In this document: positions 22,151 to 33,488 of the stretch, piece by piece
Layout of the letters: each line of letters starts with the position of its first letter
Position numbering within the stretch: position 1 is the stretch's first letter
Assembly (NCBI GenBank): GCA_037178675.1
Contig: JAYMGJ010000300.1
Coordinates: forward strand, 62,001-126,000
Source: Scleroderma bovista
Lineage: Eukaryota > Basidiomycota > Agaricomycetes > Boletales > Sclerodermataceae
DNA length: 64,000 bases
Direction: 5' to 3'
Position numbers and translations under genes: made by a program
Notes under the pieces: model-generated
What the model was told of the DNA's origin: nothing
The model's database searches: none
Seen by the model: only the letters and a program-made list of their open reading frames with translations

Positions 22151-25100
22151 ATGAGTCGTAAAGGGGACGACGCCATCCGATCATTTCTTCGGTCATCAGA
22201 AACCTCGAGAGTTACCTTGGATGTGGAACTCGCCGAGGGTACCAACTTTGGTGTAGCACCTGCACAAAGTCCGAATGTCAAACCGAACGACACCCGATGG
22301 CTGCTATCCATCGTCACACATGCATTGGGTGAATTAGAGCAAGCCAGGTGGGTAACTGGTTATTCCTTTGGCGATCCTGGTATTGGTGCAGTGAAGTGGG
22401 CCGGAGCGTCCGAGCGTTCAATTACATTCTTTGTTTTGAAAAACGAGGCTCATGGGAGTTCATGAAGCTTCTTCGTCTTCAAATTGAACCTGGATGCCAA
22501 CCAGCTGCAACTTCAAAGTACCTGCCCAATCACTACCGACGTGATGTTAGGTGTTGCTCAAGGCAGGAGACAATCATTGAATGCATCGTCTTCTCATTCG
22601 CTGTCAAGTATGCCCGTTACATCGGGTGCGTGCCATATGCACTATTGCAAGATCCCTTCACCGAGTCTCCTCAGCGTTCGTCTTAACAATCAAAACCACG
22701 TCTGAGGATACCACGTCGAAAACCTTTCTTACTAGCGACGTTCAGAATCTACAGATATTTTCTAGAGAATATCGTCGTCTCAAAGAAATAGCCGGTAAGG
22801 TGGCTAGATGTCAAACAAACCAGCTAATGACATTCTGGCATGTTCATGTAACAAGCTACGCATAAACTGAACACTTCTGATCATTTTTTATGGCTTCAGA
22901 ATTATCACGATTGCGGAATGGCGTTAGGGTGTACGTGATACTATTCTGCGTACTGCCTTGCGACAATCCCATTGCTTATCCGGTCCCAGCAAAGGTGTTT
23001 GACCTTCGTGTCAAGATAATACCCTTGCATAAACGTCTCTCATCCGGCTTTGCTGGACTTCCTGGAAATGACTTGGCCGATATCTCGCTAGTCTGTAACG
23101 AATGGATACAGAAAGCTGCAACTGTTATGGCAGCCGAAGGAAAAACTGAACGATTACGGTACACTATCACTATTCTAGCTTTACATTGGTTAAAACATTT
23201 ACTTAGCGTGCGCGTGGGGTCTTTCAATGTTAATGGGAAGCTTCCCTCTCAGGATTTGTCGCCTTGGTTGCAACCATCTTCTGAATTATCTTGGATTTCT
23301 CCATTGAAGCCACTATCTCCTTTAGAACTTTCTTCCAGCCCACAGGGTGAGATTACACTTGCGAATTCCCTGACACATCTCAGTTAACTTTTGGTGTCAC
23401 AATTTAGACAAAGCCAACAAGGCCCCTGATATATCCGAAATGTCTGGGACGAAAAGCCTAGTCGATATGCAGAATATTGAACCAGACATCTTTGTTTTGG
23501 GCTTTCAAGAGGTTGATTTGTCGACTGAAGCTCTTTTCTATGCAGCGAGTTCGACGAAGGAAGAAATGTGGATGACTGCTATCACTGCTGCACTTGGAGA
23601 GAAAGGTGTCCTTTACGAGAAGGTGGAGTTAGTTTGTATTCCACACCCGCCACGCTATTGAGTCTTGGCCATTCCAGTTGGCCTCCACTCAACTCGTTGG
23701 AATGTTACTGATAGTAGTCATCAAGAAGGCCCTGTATTCATGCTTCACTGATGTCCAATTCTGTGATGCAGGCGCGGGCATCATGGGTTTTATGGTAACA
23801 TTTCGTTCACTTTTTTGGGGCCATTGTCTCAAATTAATAGGGCAACAAAGGTGCCACTGCCGTTAGATTGCAGTTTTCTCCATGTACATCTGCAGGATCT
23901 GCGATAGCACCTACTCGTCCAATTACCCTGACGTTTGTAAATTCCCATCTAGCGGCATTCGACGAGATGGTGGAAAGGCGCAATTCTGACTTTCATGACC
24001 TCTCCGCTCGTCTGACTTTCCAATCAGCCGGGAATGCTGGATATGGAGACACCACATTTAATGTGTACCAATGTGATGCACTTTTTTGGATGGTGGGTCA
24101 GCACGCATGTCTCTTATCTCTGAACTCGCCCAGTTGATTCTTTGGTGGATTCTAGGGAGGCGAGTTATGACTTCATTCCGTCCCATTATGTGCGATGCTC
24201 ATTTGACGAGGGGGTGGCCGCCTGCATCAGATCTCAACTATCGTATAGACCTATCGGATACTGACATTAGAGCCATGTTAACTCCACACACGGACGGTGA
24301 TTATGGTGTACGGCATCTAGTTGCATATGACCAAGTAGGTTCCTTTCTCAGGACGCAGATATCGTTACCAATTTTCTTCGAGCTCAGAAAGGCCATACAA
24401 TCGGGAAGGGCCTTTTCCGATTTTTTGGAAGATCCTATCAGCCACCTCCCGTGTGTCTTTCATCGAGGAGCATTGCATAAGAATGGCTAACCTAGAATAC
24501 AACCAGAACGTATCGATATGCAGTCGGCATGTCGAAAGATCCTTTGGGATATGATACTAAGTATTAAACTTTTGCGTGGGGACCTTACTTTTAATAACTC
24601 AACCTTACACAGGCGTAAACCTGCATGGACTGATCGGATCTTGTATCTGCCTTCGCCTGACATCGATCTGAAACAGCTAGCCTATAGAAGCCACCCAGAG
24701 ATAACTTTCAGTGATCACCAGCCTATATCCGCCGATTTTGACATTTCTGTGCGTCCTATATAAGTAGAAACCCCTTGGATAACTAACTGGTTTCCATAGT
24801 TTGCGACTGTGGACGAGGCACGATACGAGGTGCATTCATCCGAGCTGCATCGCGAACTATCCGGATTCGGAGAGTCTGGCCGTATTCCTCGTGTCAGACT
24901 TCAGGCGACGAATATTGAATTCGGAAAAATATTGTACGAATGGGGCATCCGCATGGCGAAGGACCAAATTGATATTGTTTGATATTGTCATACAGCTATA
25001 AACGCCTAACGGAACAAAAATTAGGCCTGAAAAATGACGGTGATGTAATAACAACAACCAATACTAGCTGCAAAGGCTGACTACGTCTTCAGATACCTTG

Positions 25101-26335
25101 TGTTTTCCGATTTGTCGGCACCACACTTGATGGGCCTGTGGCCCCACCTTGGCTCCGTATCGAGCCCATGGTCGTACGTAGTAGTTGTCGTCGATATTAA
25201 TCGATTTTCCAAACCTAATTCGTAGGGTCTGCTGCGACCCAAGGAGACCGTGAATATCAGCATCCTTGCATACATTGATGATGATGCTGCCTCGGAGCTT
25301 AACCTCTGTCCACCTCGGCTGGAGTGCACCCTCATTCTGCACATTGCACTTGGCCAAGATTATTTCATTGTGGTCAACGGAGATTATCGTACGTTAAATG
25401 CATTGTCGACACTGTCACATATTCTCACTCTGAGGCATGCAGAGTACACGTGCTTCGCAAATACCTTGGAGCGACTTACACGCCTGCCTGGGCCAATCAG
25501 AAAGTTGTGTGGCCCCGATGACGTTGTTCCCACCCGGCGGGCACTCAACGCACCGAAGGAAGTCATGAGACTCATTAACTGGTTGATGACGAATCCGCCA
25601 GATACTGTCAGTTTCTGTTGGCCACTTTAACATAAAGGTTTGATGTCAATGTTGTCCGCAGGGTGCATTGTTCGAGCAACCAGCGGATGCAAAGTTGTGT
25701 GTCGTTATACGGGAGGTTTGTCATGTGCCGGTGTTGTTAATTGGTCGTGCCCTAACTATGTCATGTCAAATAGTGTCTCGACACCGGAGATGAATTTCCA
25801 TCAGCCACGACAGAGTGTGGCCTCCCTCGTATCTCAACAGCTATTGTTGCTACTCTAGTAGCTTTCCTCGACTCTCTAGTGCAACCGGTAGTGCCTTCGT
25901 ACCTTCATGAGAGATGTCTGCAAGTGAAGGATGCAGAGGCCGCCTTCGAGGTGTGTTGATGCAGTATCTTCATCATCCACACTGTTAAATGCTCTCCAAG
26001 TTGCTGGGCGAGTTTCCTCGCGAATCAATCAATGTACGTTACCAGGTTTCACTGGTGTGAATGCATGGCTGACATTCCCTGTGGAGATATGGATATCATT
26101 GACGGCTTGCCTCCACTACATCAGCCAACGGTCAACTGGAGATAAAGATGCACCACTGATGTCTAAAGGCGAGGCTTACCGACTTGGTGTGTTCATTTCG
26201 AGCATTGTTATCTTTTGTCTCATCTCCCTAGCTATGCTCTTCGCACCTATCCTACTGCGTGATGACCATTCCGGAACAGTTCCAGGGATATCGCCCATCG
26301 GAAAGCGAGATTTCCTTCTCTATTTCATCAATTGA
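22151..26335 (+). CDS. OCRL/INPP5B-type inositol polyphosphate 5-phosphatase with RhoGAP-like domain
   Basis: Removes the 5-phosphate from phosphoinositides such as PI(4,5)P2 on endomembranes. The first ATG is 22151 (MSRKGDDAIRSF). The catalytic domain starts with VGSFNVNGKLP and runs through DIFVLGFQEVDLS, GIMGFM-GNKGATAVRLQF (spliced at about 23793-23840), FVNSHLAAFDEM and the signature FWMGDLNYRIDLS. RKPAWTDRILYLPSPD and HPEITFSDHQPISADF follow. An ASH-like region comes next: LKNDGD-IPCVFRFVG and PPWLRIEPMV, then LECTLILHIALGQDYF. The C-terminal RhoGAP-like domain has RALNAPKEVMRLINWLM, GALFEQPAD and APILLRDD...GISPIGKRDFLL. The place of the RhoGAP arginine finger (GALFEQ) has no arginine, so it is probably inactive, as in human OCRL. 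Some fifteen or more introns; every one checked in the catalytic part keeps the frame. Confidence 0.9.
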
Positions 26336-26421
26336 TACGGTGTCACCACGTAGCCATTGTAGTACAACGATCGGATTCTGTGCGATGTTATACAATATAT
26401 GTAGTATTTGGTTTGTATAAT

Positions 26422-27993
26422 CTAAAACATCTTCCTGTACCGTCTTTTCTCCTGTTCTTCGGCTCCTTTTATATGTGCCTTGATCTTTGCGATCTCGTTT
26501 ACAGTGCCGGGGTCAGGGAATATCTTGTTTGCTTCCGCAAGATCAGCTAACGCGAGGTCATGCTCTCCTCCGTGGTTGTGCGCTAACCCACGGCGGTAGT
26601 ACGCCATGGCTAGCGACGAGTCAACAAAAAAAAAATACAGGAAACGTATGACAACAAACCTTGGTATTTGGGCTCTAGAACGTCGAAGTATTGCTTTCCC
26701 TCTATTATCTTATTCGTGTTGCCTATCACGAGTTGAATGTTGGGTGGTTGAGTGCGCAAGGCAATCTGCGCAGTGGTGAGCATCATCTTCGCGTACGTGG
26801 CGCGATAGGCCTCTGGGTTTGGATAATCCTCTGGCAAGCCGGGGACGAAGAGCTCAAGGTACCTTTGCGCCTCTGCCAATCTACGTTCAGTATGGTCAAC
26901 TAATGAGGTCAGATGAAACACCAACTCTGGAATTTTTGAAGCGCTAGGTCTGGTTTTGGAGCCTCGATTACAGTACCATCTTCCGCTTTTTCCCCCTTTA
27001 AATATTTAACACCCAATTCTTTAATTTTCTCCGCGATCTGAAGAGCCAAGTTAGGGTCTTTGTCTGCCCCACTCTCGTCGTCTACAGCATAGTCTTCCCA
27101 TATGTCCTCACCAGACGCATTGGACGTCTGCAAGCATGGATCACCAGGAGAAAGCACACCACATGCAGAGATAACAATTGGAGCGGTGGGGACGTCCTTT
27201 CCATCGGTTGGGTGATATTCCATGGTGCGCACTTGAGTGTCCATGCTCAGAAATGCAAGCTACAGAGCGAAGAGCCAATAGATGTGAACATACCAACAGA
27301 CTTTCCCTTTATAACTTCACCAAATACTACATGTTTCCCGTCCAAATGAGGGGTGGGTTTTGTGGTGATGAAAAACTGAGAGCCATTTGTGTCCTTGCCT
27401 GCATTTGCCTTGATTTGAATTGTCAGCCAGTGAAAGGAAAACAATAGGTTCTAAACTCGCCATAGAAAGTAGAAAGGGTTTGGTATGGTTCACAGGGAAG
27501 GCTTCATCCTCAAAGCGCTCCCCATAAATGGACTCTCCACCGGTTCCTGCAGCGGGTGTGACTGATTGTGTGGGACAATTAGGGGTTATTACCGACCATT
27601 GCCAGCAGTGAAGTCGCCTCCTTGGCACATAAACCTAGCGGCAAATTACAATGAAACAGGCCTGGTGTGTATCTCAATGGACAAACTAGAAGCTGAAATG
27701 GACTCGTACTCTTTGATGACGCGGTGGAAGCCCGAGCCAGCATAGTGGAGAGGTTTGCCTGACTTTCCTATACCCTTCTCGCCGGTACAGAGGGCCCCTA
27801 TGTTCACGCGCACGGTAAGGATACGGATACCCCATGAGTTAGCAACACTGTCATGGCACTCACGGAAGTTCTCGGCCGTCTTCGGTACGAGATCAGAATA
27901 CAGAGAGAAGACGATGCGTCCCACGGGATTTCCGCCGATCGTAATATCGAAATAAGTGAGTGGGCGAGTTGAGTGTGCTTCTGATTGGACCAT
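26422..27993 (-). CDS. CPR6: Cyclophilin-40 peptidyl-prolyl isomerase with TPR domain
   Basis: A proline isomerase and Hsp90 co-chaperone. The start at 27993 gives [20 protein letters not shown] and [20 protein letters not shown]. The catalytic core follows: [49 protein letters not shown] and [17 protein letters not shown]. After a linker ([12 protein letters not shown]) comes a TPR domain, including [15 protein letters not shown] and [18 protein letters not shown], then [18 protein letters not shown]. The basic end [11 protein letters not shown] is usual for the family. The stop is at 26422. Only about 86 bp separate its end from the convergent 5-phosphatase gene. It could be the CPR7-type paralogue; the two cannot be told apart here. 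Confidence 0.93.
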
Positions 27994-28718
27994 TGGTGGT
28001 TCGAGATCTTTGGCAAGTCGAACACAGTCGAGCGTTGAATCAATTATACCTTCAACATGTATTACGTAATCACTTACGGTGTGATCAGTGACTGGAAACT
28101 ACGAGAACAATCGATTGCCCGCTCGCTCGAAATCGGCCAGGTTAGATTCCGCGTCCTATGCAGTAGGCAGAGCCCTCTCATTTACTTTTACTCCTCATTG
28201 TTTTAGTAGCTTTGACTTTCATTGTACTTAGATACCTTGTGTAGCAGCCTCGAGCTGCAGCATTAGTAGATCCCCCCGAATCATCACTTCAGTATTTTTC
28301 TAGATCTTAGAGTCATCAGTTTGAAAGTCAAGTATCCGTCTCCAGTGTCCGTCGTCACATCATGCCCGTATACTACTCCCTATCTATTTCACCTCTCAAA
28401 GTCTCACCTCTCGTCCTCTTGAACATCCGAACCCGCACCTTCCCCTACCGAGCCGCCAGCGCGTCCAAAAACAACAACTGACCAAACTATTTATCACACG
28501 CAACCGGAGTGGGTGCCCCTTCGAGGATACCCAACAAGACTACATACATAGATGACCCGCGAATATTCGCTAGATAGTACTCTAGTTACCCAAATACATT
28601 ACTCTCCTACGGCCTGTGGCACCGTGCCCCAGCATTTTTTGTTTGCCTGCAGCGGTATATAAATTTAGAATTCTCTCTCTCTCGCAGACAGGGAAGTCCA
28701 ACCACATGGCCCCGGTTA
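27994..28718. other. Intergenic region with a TATA/CT-rich segment
   Basis: No coding exon was seen. At about 28650-28690 lies GCGGTATATAAAT followed by a CT run, like the segment near 20.7 kb. It may be the edge of an old long terminal repeat. Confidence 0.35.
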
Positions 28719-29654
28719 TTAAGCGACGTTTATACGACGGTGCTTGATGTATTTATACCACGACAACAAACCGATGCACATGATGGCAGTTGCCCCTAAT
28801 GACACAACAATTGCGATGATGGTCGAGGTTGGTGGCAAGGTTGACGGTGAGGTTGACAGTGAGGTTGGTGGTGAGGTTGACTGTGGGATTGACGATGGGA
28901 TTGATGGTGAGGTTGACAATGAGATTGATGGTGAGGTTGACGATGAGATTGATGGTGAGGTTGACGATGAGATTGATGGTGAGGTTGACAGTGAGGTTGA
29001 CGATGAGATTGATGGTGAGGTTGACAGTGAGGTTGACGATGATATGGACAGTGAGGTTGGGTTTTTAGAAATAAATTGGAAGAGGTCCCAGGAAGTGTAA
29101 CTCTTATTGTCATAGCAGCACATGTATAGTTCCACCTGAAACGCAGTCATTGAACCAAGAGCTTGGATAGAGGGGTGAACTCACTGGATCATTCGGGACC
29201 GGGGCAAAACTCAAGGGACTCAACACAAGTGAACAACTGTTGTCTGGGCAAATTCTAGGGTTTCGTCATAACTTCGCTCACAGAAAACTAAAAAGATACT
29301 ACCAACACATATACATCTGTTCCATTCAGTCTAATGTACCAACCGTATGGCGTTGGACTTTGCCCTATAAAGGAGCCCACTTGACTAGGAGTGCTAGTCG
29401 TAATGTATGTCGCGTACTTGATATTTTGGATTGAGTATGTTTTCCCGTCCATTGCCTGCACTTCCCACTTGAGGTAGCACGATTAGAGTAAGTCATTCCG
29501 CAGAAAACCTAGAACGTATTTGATTACTTACTTGTTGCTCGGGGCCAGTACTGCAGTTCAAGAGCGTCAGGTTGGCTTGATTGGATGCGAACTCGAGACA
29601 CGTCCCAGTGTGAGCTTTGATGTTATAGACACCATTTACTAATGGCTGAGACAT
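28719..29654 (-). CDS. RICIN-fold lectin with Ser/Thr stalk and C-terminal membrane anchor
   Basis: The start at 29654 gives MSQPLVNGVYNIKAHTGTCL, then EFASNQANLTLLNCSTGPEQ. Spliced to WEVQAMDGKTYSIQNI, this is a RICIN-type beta-trefoil carbohydrate-binding module. The next junction is uncertain; my best fit joins GQSPTPY to DNSCSLVLSPLSFAPVPND. After CCYDNKSYTSWDLFQFISKN comes a stalk of Ser/Thr hexapeptide-like repeats (SISSST, SLSTSP), encoded by a minisatellite. A hydrophobic segment (IIAIVVSLGATAIMCIGLLS) and a basic tail (WYKYIKHRRINVA, stop at 28719) follow. This plan suggests a lectin displayed on a membrane. I see no classical signal peptide at the chosen start. Binding specificity is unknown. 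Nothing about the sequence indicates a catalytic chain. Confidence 0.68.
28843..29050. repeat. Minisatellite inside the lectin gene
   Basis: Roughly 18-bp units of the form GATGGTGAGGTTGACGAT/AGT on the plus strand, arranged in a higher-order 36-bp pattern. The unit length is a multiple of three, so copy-number change keeps both the lectin frame (minus strand, Ser/Thr repeats) and an antisense acidic shadow frame open. Confidence 0.9.
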
Positions 29655-30352
29655 CCTGCAGAGAGTGATGAAGTGAAGCACAGAGCCTCGGTCGTGTCTG
29701 AATCTGCAAAATTGTCGAATTACGCCACATGCTTGCTGAGTTTTTGAATACTCAGGAAGGGGCCGCCAGGACTATTTGACTCGAACCTTGGGCCCGATCA
29801 AGATTCAAGACTGAACGCGCAATAGTGTTAGTGTCTTTTCCACGATGCCAATTTTTCGCGTGTGGCGAGGCGAGAAGGATAAGTTATGTAATTAGGATCA
29901 CACTCACCATGTGGACGTCGCATGACTAGTGACTTGGTATGTACCTGACGTCACGAGCTCTGTCAACTCCTTGCTTCTGAAATAGGCAAAAACTGGTTGC
30001 CCAAGTGCTTATCGATATCGATTAGCAGCAAGTAGAGGCAAAGGTCACTCCTTTCGTGAGGTTGATGTCAGGTACGTGGACCTCTGAGGAGGTGGCAGTT
30101 AGAATGACATTGACATGATTGATAACACATAGAACACAGCTCGACATAACCCTAGTATGTACCCAAGGCAATGCTGATTCAAGCCCTGACTAGTAGCACT
30201 CCATTCTACTACTACCCTCAGTCTTGGTACTCGCATGCGGCAGTGCACGCAGACTAAATCAGCTACAAAAATCGGCCGATACATCGATGAGCAAAGCGCT
30301 GCAACTTTTGCTGCTGAGCCCTTAAACCCACTCGATCCTACAACCGTTAGCC
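29655..30352. other. Intergenic region between divergent genes
   Basis: The presumed promoters of the lectin and the kinase gene. No exon, RNA gene or repeat was recognised. Confidence 0.45.
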
Positions 30353-33300
30353 ATGGCTGACATCGAAGCCTTGGTGGGCGTCGCTTTTAACGCACTCGGC
30401 ACTTTACTCCCTGCCTTCAAGGTAGTACAGCAGATGGCGGCCAGTTACGATCATATTAAGTTCGCACGGAGGAGATGTAAAGCCGTCATACAGCGAGCGG
30501 CCCTCGTCATCAAGGAAGTCCATCGCATGAACTTGCAAAAAAGCGAAACCCTGACATCTAATACTACGGAGCTCAAAGTGTACGTACATACCTAATATTA
30601 AGTCAAGCAAAGTTGTTGACCTTCATGGCTATCTGAACAGAAAATTGGAAGACGTCCAAGTCATTATGAACAGGTTCGCAGAGATGTCGTTCTTCAAAGC
30701 ACTACTCCGCTATGAGGTCATCAACCTTGAGATTGAAGAAGCTCATCGATGCCTTACTGATTGTTTGCAACTTTTTCAGGGGAGTCTAGGCTTTGAATAT
30801 GAGTAATGTGGTTGATGTTGCTTGGATCTCTAGATCCAGCTTTTATTCCATGCGCAAGCTGAGAAGGACAACGCGGCGAAGCAGGATCGTGCAAATCTCC
30901 GAAGTCTCCTCACAAATCTAGTGGGTAACTATCCAGAGATACGTCGTCATTTCGGCCTTCGTAGCGATGAGGATGAAGATCTAGCCATGGCTGTCATGGA
31001 GAGGGTGCGTGAATGTTCCTACTCGTATCCCATAAGGAATTGATTTTTTAGAAACTGAGGAACACGAACACCGCCTCCCATGAGAATGTGGAGATACAGA
31101 TTATACAAAAGAGCTTGGAATGCATCAAAGCAACCACCGGAAGGAACGTGCCAAAACAGAACAAGTGGTTGATCACTGAATATGATCTCGACTATTGCGG
31201 TACAATCGGTGGTGGAGGCTTTTCTACCGTATTTAAGGCACAATTCCGGGGAATGACAGTTGCAGTGAAGACTTTGAAAGATGTAGGGAATGTAAAAGAG
31301 GTTGCTCATCAATATCGAGGTTGTTTACCGGCTGACAACTGATGCGGTACGCACAGGCACTGGGAAGCGAAATTGAAATTTGGAGTGGGCTACGCCATGA
31401 CCATATCGTCCCGTTCTATGGCGCATCCACCTTGACATCTCCACCTTATATTGTATCGCGGTACATGTCTAACGGTAATCTTGTCCAATACCTATCCAGG
31501 AAACCGAATGTGGATCGTTTGAAGTTGGTGTGTCCCGATGATTACGGAGGATTCGACCTGTCACTAAGATTGAATGCAAAGGTCTTTGAGGTTTCTCTTG
31601 GGATGTTCCACCTCCACGGAGAGTACATTATTCACGGTGATCTCAAGGGTGTGAGTGCCGTGTGCTGCGATATTGCGCATCTAACTCATATGATCATAGG
31701 TAAATGTGCTTATAGATGATTCTGGCAAGGCGTGCATCGCGGATTTCGGTCTTTCAAAGATTTGTTCGGCGGGAACATCAGCAACTCAAGCGGGCAAGAT
31801 TTCAGGAACCCTTCGGTTTCTAGCACCTGAAGCTCTGAGGGGCCATCCTCTTACTTTCGAAACTGATGTATATGCGTTCGGCATGGTGATCTATGAGGTA
31901 TTGCACGGTTCCGAGGCATTTTTCGCTCGCTGACATGGTGTCGACAGGTATTCGCGGACGAAGTTCCGTTCATCAGGGAGCCCGATTACACGGTTTGGAA
32001 AGGCTGTCTTGAACTTCATCGCCCAACCTCAAGCAAGATTTATGAGCGTGGTTTCAACGACGCGCTCTGGCAATTACTTTCTGAATGTATTTCTCGCGAG
32101 CCATCTGCACGACCACGTTTCCAAACCATTCAGGCGCGCCTCTATGCAATGAAGAAGGCAGAATTGCCTTCTCAAACACTTGACCCCGGTAGAAACTTTG
32201 TTCTACAATGGGTACACCCTCGCTGATTTTTCAAAGCAATAATTACTGGGGACGAACACATGACGAATTGGGTGGAAGACGCCGGACCGAAAACTTCCTC
32301 TACACTACTAGTTAACAGCATAACGCCGCATGTCAAGAAGAATAAGTCGGCATCGGAAGAACGACCCACAACTAATTCATCCAATCGATCCGTGACGAAT
32401 CGGGTAAATGACGCCCGGCTAATAAATTTCCTTACATTGGCTAACAGCACACCTCTGCTTCTCAAGAAAGCCAAGTCGGCGTCGGGAGAACAACCCGCTG
32501 TCTTTCACCGCCAATCTATTTCGCTCGACATCAAGAATATACCGCCAGTGCGTATAGAGGTGACTCGTAAGTACTTTGGTGCCAAATTCGGCCTCTCATC
32601 TCGAGCACCTGGTGTACATCTCGAGGAAAACAACTCCTCCCAATGGCAACCGATTAAACCTACAAAAGGCTCGCTGTTGCGGTGAGACTGATAAAAATCT
32701 AGTTATCCCCCTGCTGATATCCTTTCAGAGAGGAAGCCAACCGGTTTACATTCCAGAACAGTGTGGGCGAAGGAAAGAATTCATGGGAGTTGGATGGTAA
32801 CCACGTTATACTGCAGTCTGTGGTAGTAGTTCGTGGAGTGTGCCGTTTTAGCGATGCCGAGACTGCCCAAAAGTGGTTCAGACTGCAGTTAGGCTACGCC
32901 AGAAATGGGTCTACGAGTGAATGGGGTGAGCTACTTTATCTAGGCGTCACCATCCCTCTGAGTCCCGCAGGTACATCTAACGTCATTGGTGATTGGTTTG
33001 AAACAGTCCGGAGCTGGAGACGCTTTGAACGTGGCCAGGTGCAGAAAGCCGGTTTGGTCGAAGGGGCTACAAGCATAGTGGTATGCGCTTTCCGCTTTCT
33101 CAGTCTCAGGTTATGCTGACAAGGGGATAGCCATCCAACGGCTCTTGGGTTAGCGCTGACTTGCCGAAACGTTGGACAGTGGACAACATCACTGGGGATG
33201 TGAATTGTATCGTTTGTACCACTAATCCAGGCACCATGCAGGCCGGCAAATTCTGTTGCAAGCTTGAAGGGGACAAGGTCATTTTTGAAACGTATCGACG

Positions 33301-33442
33301 GCAGCATGACAGAATGCCAATCGCTACAAGGGAGGAGCTCTATCCTTCGGAGGAAGGTGCGGAAACAATGTTTCAAGTCCTCAAGGAGGTTCTGAGAAAG
33401 GTCAAAGGGAATAGCAACAGATTGCGTATCCTTTTTTTCTAG
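30353..33442 (+). CDS. MLKL/HeLo-like N-terminus fused to TKL protein kinase and unknown C-terminal region
   Basis: Residues 1 to about 190 are helical (MADIEALVGVAFNALGTLLP, then RRRCKAVIQRAALVIKEVHR, then EDVQVIMNRFAEMSFFKALL and ANLRSLLTNLVGNYPEIRRH). This resembles the N-terminal helical bundle of MLKL and HeLo-type proteins that is also found on many Agaricomycete signalling proteins. The kinase follows: GTIGGGGFSTVFK, VAVKTLKD, YIIHGDLKGVNVLIDD, ADFGLSKI and GTLRFLAPEAL. The ATP-binding lysine, catalytic Asp and DFG are all present; the catalytic loop is HGD, not HRD. The C-terminal about 350 residues (RFTFQNSVGEGKNSWELDGN, CRFSDAETAQKWFRLQLGYA) match nothing I know. The junction after LQLFQ needs a GG donor at 30780. 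The 3' end is uncertain: 33442 if read through, 33488 if a last intron is removed. Confidence 0.7.
30780..30833 (+). other. Intron with apparent GG donor in the kinase gene
   Basis: Exon frame ...CTTTTTCAG is followed by GGGAGT, and the next exon resumes ATCCAGCTTTTA in frame after CTCTAG. No GT or GC donor nearby gives a frame-preserving join; reading through reaches a stop at GAG-TAA (about 30804). The likely ancestral donor is a GT. Confidence 0.55.
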
Positions 33443-33488
33443 ACGCTTACAGTACTGAAAGTTGTCCAGTGTCTACTACTGGCGGTGT

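Noticed and set aside
28843..29050. Regularly spaced repeats that could suggest a CRISPR array
   Set aside because: The units are contiguous with no unique spacers, lie in an exon, and the genome is eukaryotic; it is a coding minisatellite.
29775..29800. Second B-box-like GGTTCGAGTC on the minus strand
   Set aside because: The flanking bases cannot form the T-arm or acceptor stem, and no A box lies at the right distance.
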